The position numbers and the translations under genes were made by a program. The notes under the pieces are model-generated. The model saw only the letters and a list, made by a program, of their open reading frames with translations. It did not search any database and was not told where the DNA came from. Positions 39,101 through 48,204 of a stretch of 64,000 bases of DNA are shown here, piece by piece. Source of the DNA: Acestrorhynchus altus (lineage: Eukaryota > Chordata > Actinopteri > Characiformes > Acestrorhynchidae). The stretch spans positions 20,694,051 to 20,758,050 of the forward strand of contig CM067513.1 of NCBI GenBank assembly GCA_034509495.1, read 5' to 3'. How positions within the stretch are numbered: position 1 is the first letter of the stretch; every line of letters begins with the position of its first letter.

Positions 39101-42100
39101 ACGAGGAGTGTTTAAACCCCTCACTGTCACTGCTGGACTGAGACTAGGAATATCCACACAACAGAGTCCTGTGAGCAAACAAAAAAAAACAAGCTTTTTG
39201 CAGGATACAGTTACAGTTAACAAAAGTACAGACAGATTTTAGACTTCAGAATAGCTGCTACTATATTTTATGTCTTTTTTAGATGTTCAAAGCAAGTCTG
39301 AGACATGAAACAGGTAAAAAAAAAAAAGCAGTACATTTGTAGAAGGAAAATCCCTGTACGTTTGCATTAATTGCCTATATATATAGGGCAGGTGGTTTGG
39401 GACCAGGGCTGGAAACTACTGATTTAGATGGCATTGAATTCTTCAGTGTGTGTGGTGTTTATCATATTATTAACTAGCATGTTGTTTTCCCAGATTTCCA
39501 TTTGATGAGCCCGAACGACTTAATCACTGGATTAGAAACCTGCACAGAGTGAATTGGCATCCACGTCCCAGGTCCGTTGTGTGTTCCACTCACTTTACAG
39601 AGGACTGCTTTGACCATTCAGGAGGAACTGTTCGGCTCAAACCTCACGCAGTTCCCACCCTGCTACTCTGCACCTCACAGGTTAACAATTTTCACAATTT
39701 GTCGACCCCTTCATTTGGTTTTAGTTTGGGTTTGGGTTTCCAACCATGATCACCAACATGTCCTGTTATGTGCTGAGAAAGACTACTTACCTCTTTCCGC
39801 ACAGGGCAACGAAAGAGAAGATTCTTCTTATGCATTGGATGAGAGGAGTGGTTCTTTTGAGGACGACTCCAGTACCCAGCATGCTTTTTTTTCTAAATAT
39901 GATGCAATTGAGAAGTATTTGAATGGAAAGGGCTATCCACCAGGGCTCACCTCTGTGGAGAAAAACACATTTAGGAGACTCTGCACTAGATTTGCTATTC
40001 ACGGTGAGTCATCTGCATTTACTGCTTTCTAAGCTCAGTAAAAGAAAAACCTTCAAAATCATATTGATGTTCCACTGACTTGTAAAAAGATTAGTGTCTC
40101 TATTGTTGTTCGAGAGGACACTGGGCAACATGGAGTCATATCTGTGAAAATTACGTAATATGTCTAAACCAGATTAGTCCATGTGCTTTTTCACTTTCAG
40201 TGACAGTTCACCACCTGACACAAATTCATGTGTGAATATGTCCTTTAAGGGGTGGCTCAAAGTATGAATATCATTTCCTGACTGTAGAGGGTGCCCAGGA
40301 GTAAGAAATACCAGTTCAGTATTTGCATGATATTACTTTAATAGGCAAATAGCAGTTACTTTCAGAGACTGCTAATTGACTTATTTGATAAAAATATCAA
40401 ATATTTCCTCCTGGTAATGGTAACGCTGAAAAATCATGAGTAGATGTATATGGATTAAGACCTGTTTTGAAGTCTAGTGTAGTGTGGTGCTTCGCCAAGG
40501 AAAATATTCATTAATTTAGTCTTAGTCCATTTGCACACCTGCACTTTTTAGCCTGATTTATTTTCACCATTGGGGCAATTAGTTTGGGCAGGTATGAATA
40601 CTGTAATCACTGATGGAGACCTTTGAGAAGAGCTGGTCTCAGTCCAAACAAAGTTCCAAACAAACTCTTGAGCAGTTTATTTGTGGTGAGAACATGAACT
40701 TCGATCCGACTGAACATTCATGTTTATTCTGCGGGTTTAACAGGTCTCTGCTTTGCATTATTGCCTTGTCCAGCAGTCGTACCTTATGTTAAAACATAGC
40801 TAATGGTCATGTCTCATAGAATCTAAGGCATTCTCACAAAGTGAAACAATCCATTCTATCTAATGCAGATGGCTTCCTATTCTACACCGCGGGGAGAGGC
40901 ATCCAGGCACATGGGAGGCGCAGAGTAGTGAGGAGCAAAGAGGAGGTTCAGTCCACTCTCACTGTGTACCATGATGACATGAACCACCTCTCATATGAGA
41001 AGTGCTTGAAGCTCATCTCCAGGCATTTCTTCTGGGGCTCTTTGAAAGCAGATATAGCGATGTGGATTCAGCGCTGCCACCAATGTTCAGGCTCTGAAAA
41101 GCCTCCTAGTACAGAGCCTTGTGCTAGCCCTGGAAGCCCTGATGTCTCTGAACTTCTGGAGCCCATGGAAGACCAGTACAGGTTTGGTTTGTTTTGCTTC
41201 TTTATTTTGGTACTAGAATTGCCAATGAATTAATAAGCAATGAAAGCTTATACCTATTGTCATTTAAGGTTCTTCACTAATCTGTCATAAGGTAAAGGTC
41301 AAAGTGCACATAGACCCACTATGCTTGCACACAGGAATTTGTCCTCCGCAATTAACCATCTACACACAGTGATGCACACACATACACACTTTTGAATTCA
41401 CACACTAGGGAGTCATCAAAAGTGCTGGGAGCTGTGGGGAGCTATGTATTACATGTTTATATTCTTATTTGATGAGTTAACTGATCATGTTTGCTGGAAT
41501 GAGATTTTTCACTGAATAATTTAGTCAAAAACTAAATGATGTTTTTATTATGCTTGCTAGCAGTTTCACTGTGACCATATTTCTATGCAGCTCATTTATT
41601 TGGAGTCTTCCCTTTTAATGTTACCAATTTCTCTACTTTTAGCCTGGGACTGCCTGGTCAGATGAATGGAACGATGGTGAGTGATAATGACGCACATGTC
41701 TCCATCTCAGAGGTGGCTGTGGAGGAGTGTCTGAGTGCTTCCAGGCCCAAGAGGCTCCTTCCATTTCAGTCCGACAGTAATACTGCAGATGGAGCAGTTA
41801 CTGTAAGAGATGACTCCGTAACGAGGTATACAACTGTTTGAAGTAATTCTGAATTACATCTGAAGTTCATTCATCAGTGAATATTCCTTAACGTCTCTTA
41901 ACGTTAGCCTGACACCATTCATAGCAGCAGAGCTTTGTAATATAATATGGTGATAGTAAAACTTTGTTATATACCACTTTCATTATAACTTAAAATGCAT
42001 AAAATTCAGTGTTGGGGTACAGTGTAAAAAGTAAAAAATAAAATGAGAAACCAATCAAGATTTTAGTCATTAAAGCAGAGAAATTAAGCATTCGGGTTAA

Positions 42101-45100
42101 TTAATTGAAATGTAGTGCTGTCTATATACTGCACTGATCAAAATGTTTGCATTTGTCATTTAAATTGTTTAAAGTGTTTCAGACTTTTTTAGAGAATAGA
42201 GAAAAATATCAGACAGCACTTATATAATATCCAGTGTGTTTATTTGTATATAATTCTCTCTTTCATTTGTTTCTGAAGCAAGTTATAATATTATAATATT
42301 TATTGTGTGTAATATGTATATTGATATTGATATATGTATATTTTACACATTTGTCCTCAACAAAATGTGATTTATTTATCAGAAACTTTGAGTCAAATGT
42401 TTTAAACAGTGTAATCCAAGCAAACAGGTTTCTGTATAGTACAGAAAATGGATTTTCCTCCCATCCAAAAAACCCAAAGGATTGTTTGAATCATCATCAT
42501 AATCCATAAGACCATGGAGCCAGTTTTAAATATTAATTTAAATAATTGAATAATTTTTTTCTTATTGTGGTAAACCACATTATTGTATTCCATCATTTAG
42601 TTCTAGAAATTGGGTTAGAACTGGTTCAATGTAATGTTTGAATTGTTAAATGGGAACTTTAGAAACAAAACTGAGCTGTTTTGTCTCAAACACTAACCAA
42701 TCACACCAGCAATTTAAATGAGGTCACATGTACAGTGTCATGTGATAAATCCAAGATGTTCAGTATATGTCACTTAGAGACATCGTGATTTAAAGTGAAG
42801 GACAAAGTGCTATGAGGAACTATCAGTGACTATCACAGAGTCTGTGACACATGATAATGGGATTCTTATGGATTACATTACCCATTTCTATCAGACTAGT
42901 GTATATAATGAAGATGCAGTTCAGTAATGATTGAACAATTGTTTTGATATTAACAATTTACTTTTTACCAGCTCCAGCTGTTCTCGACGCCCCCCTGAGG
43001 ATTTGGCACAGAAGCAAAGAAACTGCAGCTTGACTGCGAGAACTGTCATTCAGCAGTGCACACATGCCTTACTGCAAGTTAAGCCTCAAGTGGCTGATGC
43101 TGATTCAGAATGGGTGGAGGTACTTTATACAGTGCTTCACATTCACACTCCTGATGCTAAGTGGGTTCAGTGTGAAGGATCTGACTCGTTTGACACGTTT
43201 TGTTAAATACTGTCTTCATTTTCCTTTGTTTACAGATCCATGAGGGAATGGTGATCTATGTATGCTTTTATAAAGGTGCTACTGAAAAAATCATTCCCAA
43301 AATGGGTAGGTTGTCACATTTTTCATTATAACTGATGCCTGATGTTTAATACTATACTATATACACTGATCAGTCATAACATTATGACTCACTGTCCATT
43401 TGTATCAGCTCCACTGACCATACAGGACCACTTTGTATTTCTACAGACTGTAGTTCATCTGTTTCTCTGCATACTCTTAACCTCATTTCACCCTGATCTT
43501 CAATGGTCAGGACCCCACAGCACCACCACAAAGCAGGTATTATGTGGGTCATTCTCAACACTGCAGTGATACTGACATGGTGGTGGCGTGTTAGTTTGTG
43601 TTATGCTGGTGGAAGTGGATCTGATAAAGGAGTTTCTAAACCCCTCATCTCCACTGCTGGACTGAGAATAGTCCATCAGCCAACAGTGTCCCATGGGCAG
43701 CAACCTGTGAACACTGATTGAAATGACTAGAGAATGACCCTCACAAACTGTGCAGAAACGGATGAGCTTCTCTCTCTGACTTTACATCAAGAGGGTGGAG
43801 CAACTAGGTAGGAGTGGATAGTGAGTGGACCAAGTGTTTACTCCAGCAGCACTGCTGTGTCTCATCTATTGGCAATACCAGGGCAACACACCACCATGTG
43901 TTACTGCAGTGCTGAGAATGACCCACCACCTATATAATACCTCTGGTGGTCCTGAAGAACAGGGTGAAAGGAAGCTAACAATGGAGAAAAACAGACTACA
44001 GTCCAAAAGTAATTATAGAACTACAAATTGCTCCTAAAGGGTCAGTGGAGTTAATAAAATGGACAAACAAGGTCATGATGATATGTCTGATCAGAATATA
44101 TACTAACGAAAGGTTTGGGATATTTGGATTTAGAGTCAAATTTATGGAATATGTAAAAAGTTCACGGCACAGTGATATATCATGGAGGTAGGGCATTTTT
44201 TGAAACAAAAGCCAACAACAGTGGCGGGTATACCCCAACAAAAAGTCAAATGTCTCAATAACTTGTCATGTGCCCTTGAGCATCAACTGCAGGTTGACAA
44301 TGATGTATCATGCTGTTCACAAGTTGACTTATTGTCTGCTGAGGCATGGCATTCCACTGTTCTTGAAGGACGGCTCTTAGGTCATTGCGGTTCTGGGGTA
44401 CAGAATTACAAGCCTCTACACGGCGGCTCAGCTGATCCCATAGATTTTCTGATCATTGAGCGGAGCATTGTTGTCCGTGAAGATGAAATTAGGCCTGTAT
44501 TGTTCATGCATAGGCACAATTACTGGGCACTGGACCATGCACAAAGTGTAGGGCAGTTCTGTATTGGCTAGACACACCTGCCCACACTGTAACACCACCC
44601 TCACCAAAGGTTTGTCTGGTGACAGCAGTGGCTGATGCATAGTGTTTGCCTTGACATTTCCAACATCATTGGTGGGCATCATTTCTGCTCAGCGTGAATT
44701 GGCTTTCATCAGTGAACAGCTTTAAGACCAACTGGTCCCTGGCCCATGCAAGACAATGACGCCTGTGCCTGGTGGTGTGGTCAGGTACCCTTGCAGGTTA
44801 TCTAGAACGAAGACCACGCTGATGTAAATGGTTTTCTGGCGTGACGTGTCTGACTTTACACTTGGGTGCCTCTGACCTGCTTAAATGTGCCTGGAGTAGT
44901 ATCTTATCATCTGGTTCCGCAGGCCACTGTTCACAATGAAACGGTCTTCAGTGGGGGATGTGGCCAACAGATGTCCACTTCTATGCCTTTCTGTGACTCT
45001 GTGTCTTTGCATTTCTGTTGCAACCTGCTGATGACACTCTGTGACACACTAAGCTCAGTGGCCACTTTCGTCTGAGAACATCCTATTTCAAACCTCGCAA

Positions 45101-46619
45101 TGGTGAGGTACTGTTGATCAGTTGTTTGGTGTCCTCTTGTCATCTCAAGGTTTCAAAATGTGAACAGCATGATGAGGAGCACAGTTTAAATACCAGTTCT
45201 TATTGAACCAGGAAATGTATTGGTTGATTCGTGTGTACTGAAACACTGAACAGTTGGACGTGTATTCAAAAGTTTAGAGACGGTCACATTAAGTTCATCT
45301 GTACAGGTTAAGAGTGCATTTTAGGTTCATTTCACAAAGCCAAATATCCCTAACTTTTTATCAGTATTGTTTAGAACATCTTGTGCACCATTATTGCAGA
45401 AATTGCATAACTTCTCTGAGAACATTGCTGCAATTACAAATGCTTTGGTATTCACATATGTATTTGTTTTGTTTGCATTGGAACACAGCTTTCTCACACT
45501 GGGCTGTAGATTACACTTCCAAAATTCTATGGTAGTGTTTAGACGTAGATTCCATATCAATTTCTCCATCATGTTTAACTGTAGGATGGAGCTTGAATGC
45601 CTCATTTAGTTTTCTCTAAATGGTACAATTATGTGCTTTCCAAAAGCCTTATTTTTCCTAACGATGAACTCAGGGTACCAGGATTGTAGCTTCCACTTTC
45701 TACATTTAGCAGCATTACATTCTGGCAACCATATTTCTCTGTCAACAATTGTTCTGGGTCTCTTACCACAACATCCCATTTAATTTACATGGTAACAGAC
45801 AGCGTGAGATGGCACTGTATTATGTGGATTAGCTACAGTGCCATGGCTGTAAACTTGTCAATAATCTTGGGCAGAGTAGATACAGAAACATCAAGTTTGC
45901 TGGAAATTGTCCATAATTTTCCACAAACTCCTCTTCATCATTTAAACTGGTTGAATATATGTTTTCCATAGTGCCAGCACCTGTTTCTTATCACGATTAC
46001 AAATTAAAGCATCATATGACCTCATAATGAAGCATCAAAGTTTGTCCAGGTCATTTAGGGAGTTCTGTGTGGAATGATTTCAGATTTTTGCTTTTGCTTA
46101 CAAATACAAAAGAAAATACATATGAATACCCCAGCGTTTGTGAATATTTAACTGCAACAAAATTCTGAAGGAAATGCAGAGGTGCCAAAATGTTTCACCA
46201 TGTCTGTATATTCAATTTAGGATTCAGTGTTGAATCTTCATACCTGATTCATTACTTTCACACGGTAACTTTGTTGTGTTCTGACCTCCACAGTGAACTC
46301 CTTGCTTCATGCAAAGTTCTTTCCAATTAGCAACGGCAGGCATATATCTGTCCTGGAACTTCCAGGGAGCGTGCTGATCGTTCCTCAAGACACCATGACT
46401 GGGGTGATGAAAGGCAGCCGAGTGCAGCACCACAACGCTGTGGAGCGGTGGAAAGGCCTCCACCTTTACAAGCGTTTTGTCTCTCTGTGTGAGAAGGAGG
46501 TAGCTGCATCTGCAAAGTGCTCCGAGGCTGGGGCCGTTGTCAGGCATGGAGTATATGGAAACATGCAAACAATATATCTTAACAGCAGTGGACCCCTCAC
46601 TCATGTGATTGAATTTTGA
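35393..46619 (+). CDS. H2C2-THAP-H2C2-THAP-H2C2-DTD2 fusion protein (predicted, 875 aa)
   Basis: Twelve exons splice in one frame: 35393-35510, 35591-35891, 35985-36174, 36833-37121, 38267-38570, 39494-39680, 39805-40003, 40869-41181, 41643-41825, 42972-43119, 43236-43305 and 46294-46619 (TGA). All introns are GT-AG and every phase fits. The product has three GIN1-type integrase zinc modules with H-x4-H and C-x2-C ligands: H69/H74/C104/C107, H329/H334/C364/C367 and H564/H569/C599/C602. Two THAP DNA-binding domains have ligands C119/C124/C170/H173 and C379/C384/C431/H434, each followed by AVPTL. A linker and a DTD2-like domain (about 709-875) complete it. No DDE integrase core or transposon ends are present, so this looks like a host gene. 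A nuclear role is inferred. Exon 10 could instead start a separate dtd2 paralogue; its frame extends back to an ATG at 42931. The upstream part is more certain than the fusion itself. Confidence 0.72.
37430..37765. repeat. dispersed otophysan-type repeat, copy 2
   Basis: It shares cttgggaggaaccaggctca and the following text with the copy at about 34095-34140. It lies inside intron 4 of the fusion gene. No coding content was seen. Confidence 0.6.
38638..38957. mobile_element. Tc1-like MITE, about 320 bp
   Basis: The left end, tagtgtcttgcgaaagtatt, is inverted at the right end (ttctttcgcaaggcagtgta). TA dinucleotides border both ends, as expected for Tc1/mariner insertion. It is non-coding and lies in intron 5 of the fusion gene, directly abutting the next MITE. 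Confidence 0.75.
38956..39185. mobile_element. truncated long-TIR MITE
   Basis: It begins accaatcagccataacattt, the terminal repeat of the family at 26690-27405, and continues with tagtccatagg and cctttcaccgtgttcttcaa. The right half is missing. Confidence 0.75.
39805..41181 (+). other. module 3: H2C2 zinc domain without THAP (exons 7-8)
   Basis: It opens FFSKYDAIEKYLNGKGYP and carries H564, H569, C599 and C602. After CHQC the sequence turns into a Ser/Pro/Glu-rich linker instead of the first THAP half. No third THAP exon was found downstream. The two preceding exon phases match modules 1 and 2. Confidence 0.8.
41290..41445 (-). repeat. SINE fragment
   Basis: It matches the tail half of the SINE family (gacccactatg, ttgtcctccgcaattaac, acacagtgatgcacacacat). 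It lies in intron 8 of the fusion gene. Confidence 0.65.
41826..42971 (+). other. fusion gene intron 9 (module region to DTD2 part)
   Basis: This is AT-rich intronic DNA with no recognised domain. It is the junction that must be spliced for the fusion. The donor gag/gtatac is moderate. The acceptor after tttttaccag at 42971 is preceded by a short pyrimidine run. Confidence 0.55.
43365..44092. mobile_element. long-TIR MITE, second near-complete copy
   Basis: The left end, tgatcagtcataacattatg, and the right end, aaggtcatgatgatatgtctgatca, form inverted repeats. The interior matches 26690-27405 (tcagctccactgaccataca, cactgcagtg, aacagggtgaaaggaagc). It lies in the last intron of the fusion gene. 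Confidence 0.82.
44099..45366 (-). mobile_element. Tc1-like transposon, family C, frameshifted
   Basis: The terminal inverted repeats are tactaacgaaaggtttggga at the left and tccctaactttttatcagta at the right, giving an element of about 1.27 kb. On the minus strand an N-terminal transposase frame (45143-44931) starts MTRGHQTTDQQYLTIARFE and has a helix-turn-helix. A later piece lies at 44682-44428. Frameshifts separate them, so it is inactive. It abuts the MITE at 43365-44092. Confidence 0.82.
45367..46205 (-). mobile_element. probable Tc1-like relic, family D
   Basis: The minus strand contains a fragment reading HPTVKHDGEID, the Tc1 motif PTVKHGGG with decay, near 45560-45600. The region ends with gaggtgccaaaatgtttcacc, resembling a Tc1 terminus. 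The limits are uncertain. Confidence 0.45.
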
Positions 46620-46701
46620 ATCTGAAATCACATGGGATGTCCATACATGATTCACATATTGCGCTTCAGTGTTTGAGTCCTGGGCCATATGATTGTACAT
46701 A

Positions 46702-46707
46702 AATAAA
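46702..46707 (+). other. poly(A) signal of the fusion gene
   Basis: AATAAA lies 83 bases past the TGA at 46617-46619, a typical distance. Confidence 0.6.
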
Positions 46708-46919
46708 TTCATTTATTCCATGCTGTTTTCTGTTTGTCTTGAGATATTTTAGGAGTGAAGTTTGAACCAGATTCTGGATCCAAGATGGCTGACTACTATT
46801 CAGGGTTTTTTTGGTTTTGTTTTTGTTTTTTTGTTGTTTTTTGTTTTTTTTACTTTTTCAATGTATTAGACCTGCCGCTCCACTGTAACCAAAAATGAAA
46901 AATTCCAGATTAAGACTAG

Positions 46920-47045
46920 CTTTTTCAGGTAGCTAGTGGTGGTTAAGGAACCGGATTTGTGATTAGAAGGTTGTTGGTTTGATTCCCTGTATTGGCAGGA
47001 CATGCCTGAAGTGCCCTTGAACAGTAAATGCTTGACGAGGGCAGC
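46920..47045 (+). repeat. SINE fragment (head part)
   Basis: The tRNA-like head is present (gtggttaaggaacc, ggtttgattccctg, ggcaggacatgcctgaagtg). The tail is lost. A T-rich tract at 46805-46855 lies just upstream. Confidence 0.65.
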
Positions 47046-47594
47046 CATAGGTCACTTTCCTATTGTCCAAACGGCCAACAAGCCCAGTCATATCACTGTC
47101 AGGTCTGAAAGAATAATGCTACCCTGCCTTGTACCTACGTTTGCTCATCCAGCAATAAAGCAAACCCCAATTTTTACAATTTTCTTTGCTTCCCCAAAAA
47201 GTGAAGGAAAATAAAGGGGAGGTTTGAGGCATCAGGCCTCCTTGGAGAGCAGGCAAATGGTAAACTGCAGAGGTGGGTCAAAATCCACCCCAGGATGTTG
47301 TTCTGACTGCCGGGGAGGCTCAGCTGCAGCTCAGCCTTACAACCAGAGCTAATTCCTGGGGTGGATTTTTACTTGCTGGACCTGAAATACTGGTAAATAA
47401 TCACAGGTCAGTTTATAATACTCAAGTCATATAATTGAATGCTGATGCTGAACTGAAAAAGCAGCTGCAGCAGCTTAATTTCCCCTGATTTACTGAAACA
47501 TCGGTGCCACAACACCTTTACCTGCCTTTTCCCTTAAAGTGATTTTATGTCGTGATTATCGTCATAAAAATAATTTCGGCCACTGGGTGGCGTC

Positions 47595-47599
<5 letters not shown>

Positions 47600-47678
<79 letters not shown>

Positions 47679-47700
47679 AATATATAATGTATATATATAT
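47600..47700. repeat. (TA)n microsatellite
   Basis: A nearly pure TA run starts at about 47600, with interruptions near 47664 and after 47678. Frames across it are artefacts. Confidence 0.97.
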
Positions 47701-47814
47701 AATGTATTTTTTTATTATTATTATCATTATCATTCATATATAACAGCGCTGTATATCCAATGATGGTGTGTATAAATATGATAATCACAGTTCAATTAGT
47801 GACGGTTTTCAGAC

Positions 47815-48204
47815 CAAAAGGGGCGGGGCCGTACGCAAGGGCAAAGTACCCGGATGCGTCGCTCTCGTCCAAACGGACTGTGTGTGCTCGGTAGGTGGCA
47901 GTAGAGAGTCAATATCTGCTCACCTCCGGAAGAGTAAACGAAGAGCCGCTGAAATATGAGCGCAGAGAGTAAACAGTTACACAGCGTAGAAGACAGAACT
48001 GCAGCCTGCGCTGGTTATCCCCCACTAACCCTTATTCCCCCACCCACTAACCCTTATTCACCCCCTAGTCCAGAGCAAGGTCTCTCCTCACTGTGACTGC
48101 TTCCAGTAGGAGCCTGACTGGTGTAACTGGGGAGACTGGTCAGTGTTATCTGGTTTGCTTCGCTGACCGGAGGCTGTGAATAAACACAGCTCCGTATTTG
48201 TCTA
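47815..48204 (+). promoter_or_regulatory. pomt2 promoter and 5' UTR
   Basis: A GC box (ggggcggggcc, about 47820) and CG-rich DNA follow the TA microsatellite. The region leads directly to the pomt2 ATG at 48205. No TATA box was seen. A transcription start was not located. Confidence 0.5.

Larger units (their letters stand above)
36833..39680 (+). other. module 2: H2C2 zinc domain plus THAP (exons 4-6)
   Basis: This repeats the three-exon pattern and phases of module 1. A Ser/Thr/Asp-rich linker (residues 204-261) leads into FRKYDALEKYLHTGVY. The H2C2 finger ends CQFC and THAP runs C379 to H434, ending AVPTLLL. The two THAP exons break at the same place, within the Arg before FPF. Confidence 0.85.
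42972..46619 (+). other. DTD2-like domain of the fusion gene (exons 10-12)
   Basis: Exon 10 from TARTVIQQC onward, exon 11 (70 nt) and exon 12 (326 nt) match dtd2 exons 1-3 in size, phase and sequence. The catalytic motifs differ: PQDTM (798-802) instead of PQATL, and SSGPLTH (865-871) instead of TNGPYTH. The Thr in the first motif and the Gly-Pro and Thr-His in the second are kept. The open frame is intact, which argues for selection. The last intron is swollen to about 3 kb by transposons. Confidence 0.8.

Noticed and set aside
35393..41181. H2C2/THAP region as an active P-element or gypsy transposon
   Set aside because: THAP occurs in P elements and H2C2 in gypsy integrases, but no catalytic core, LTR or inverted termini were seen, and the exons have ordinary gene structure.
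42972..46619. Second dtd2 copy as a processed pseudogene
   Set aside because: It keeps both introns in the same phases, has canonical splice sites and no stop or frameshift, so it is neither processed nor visibly dead.
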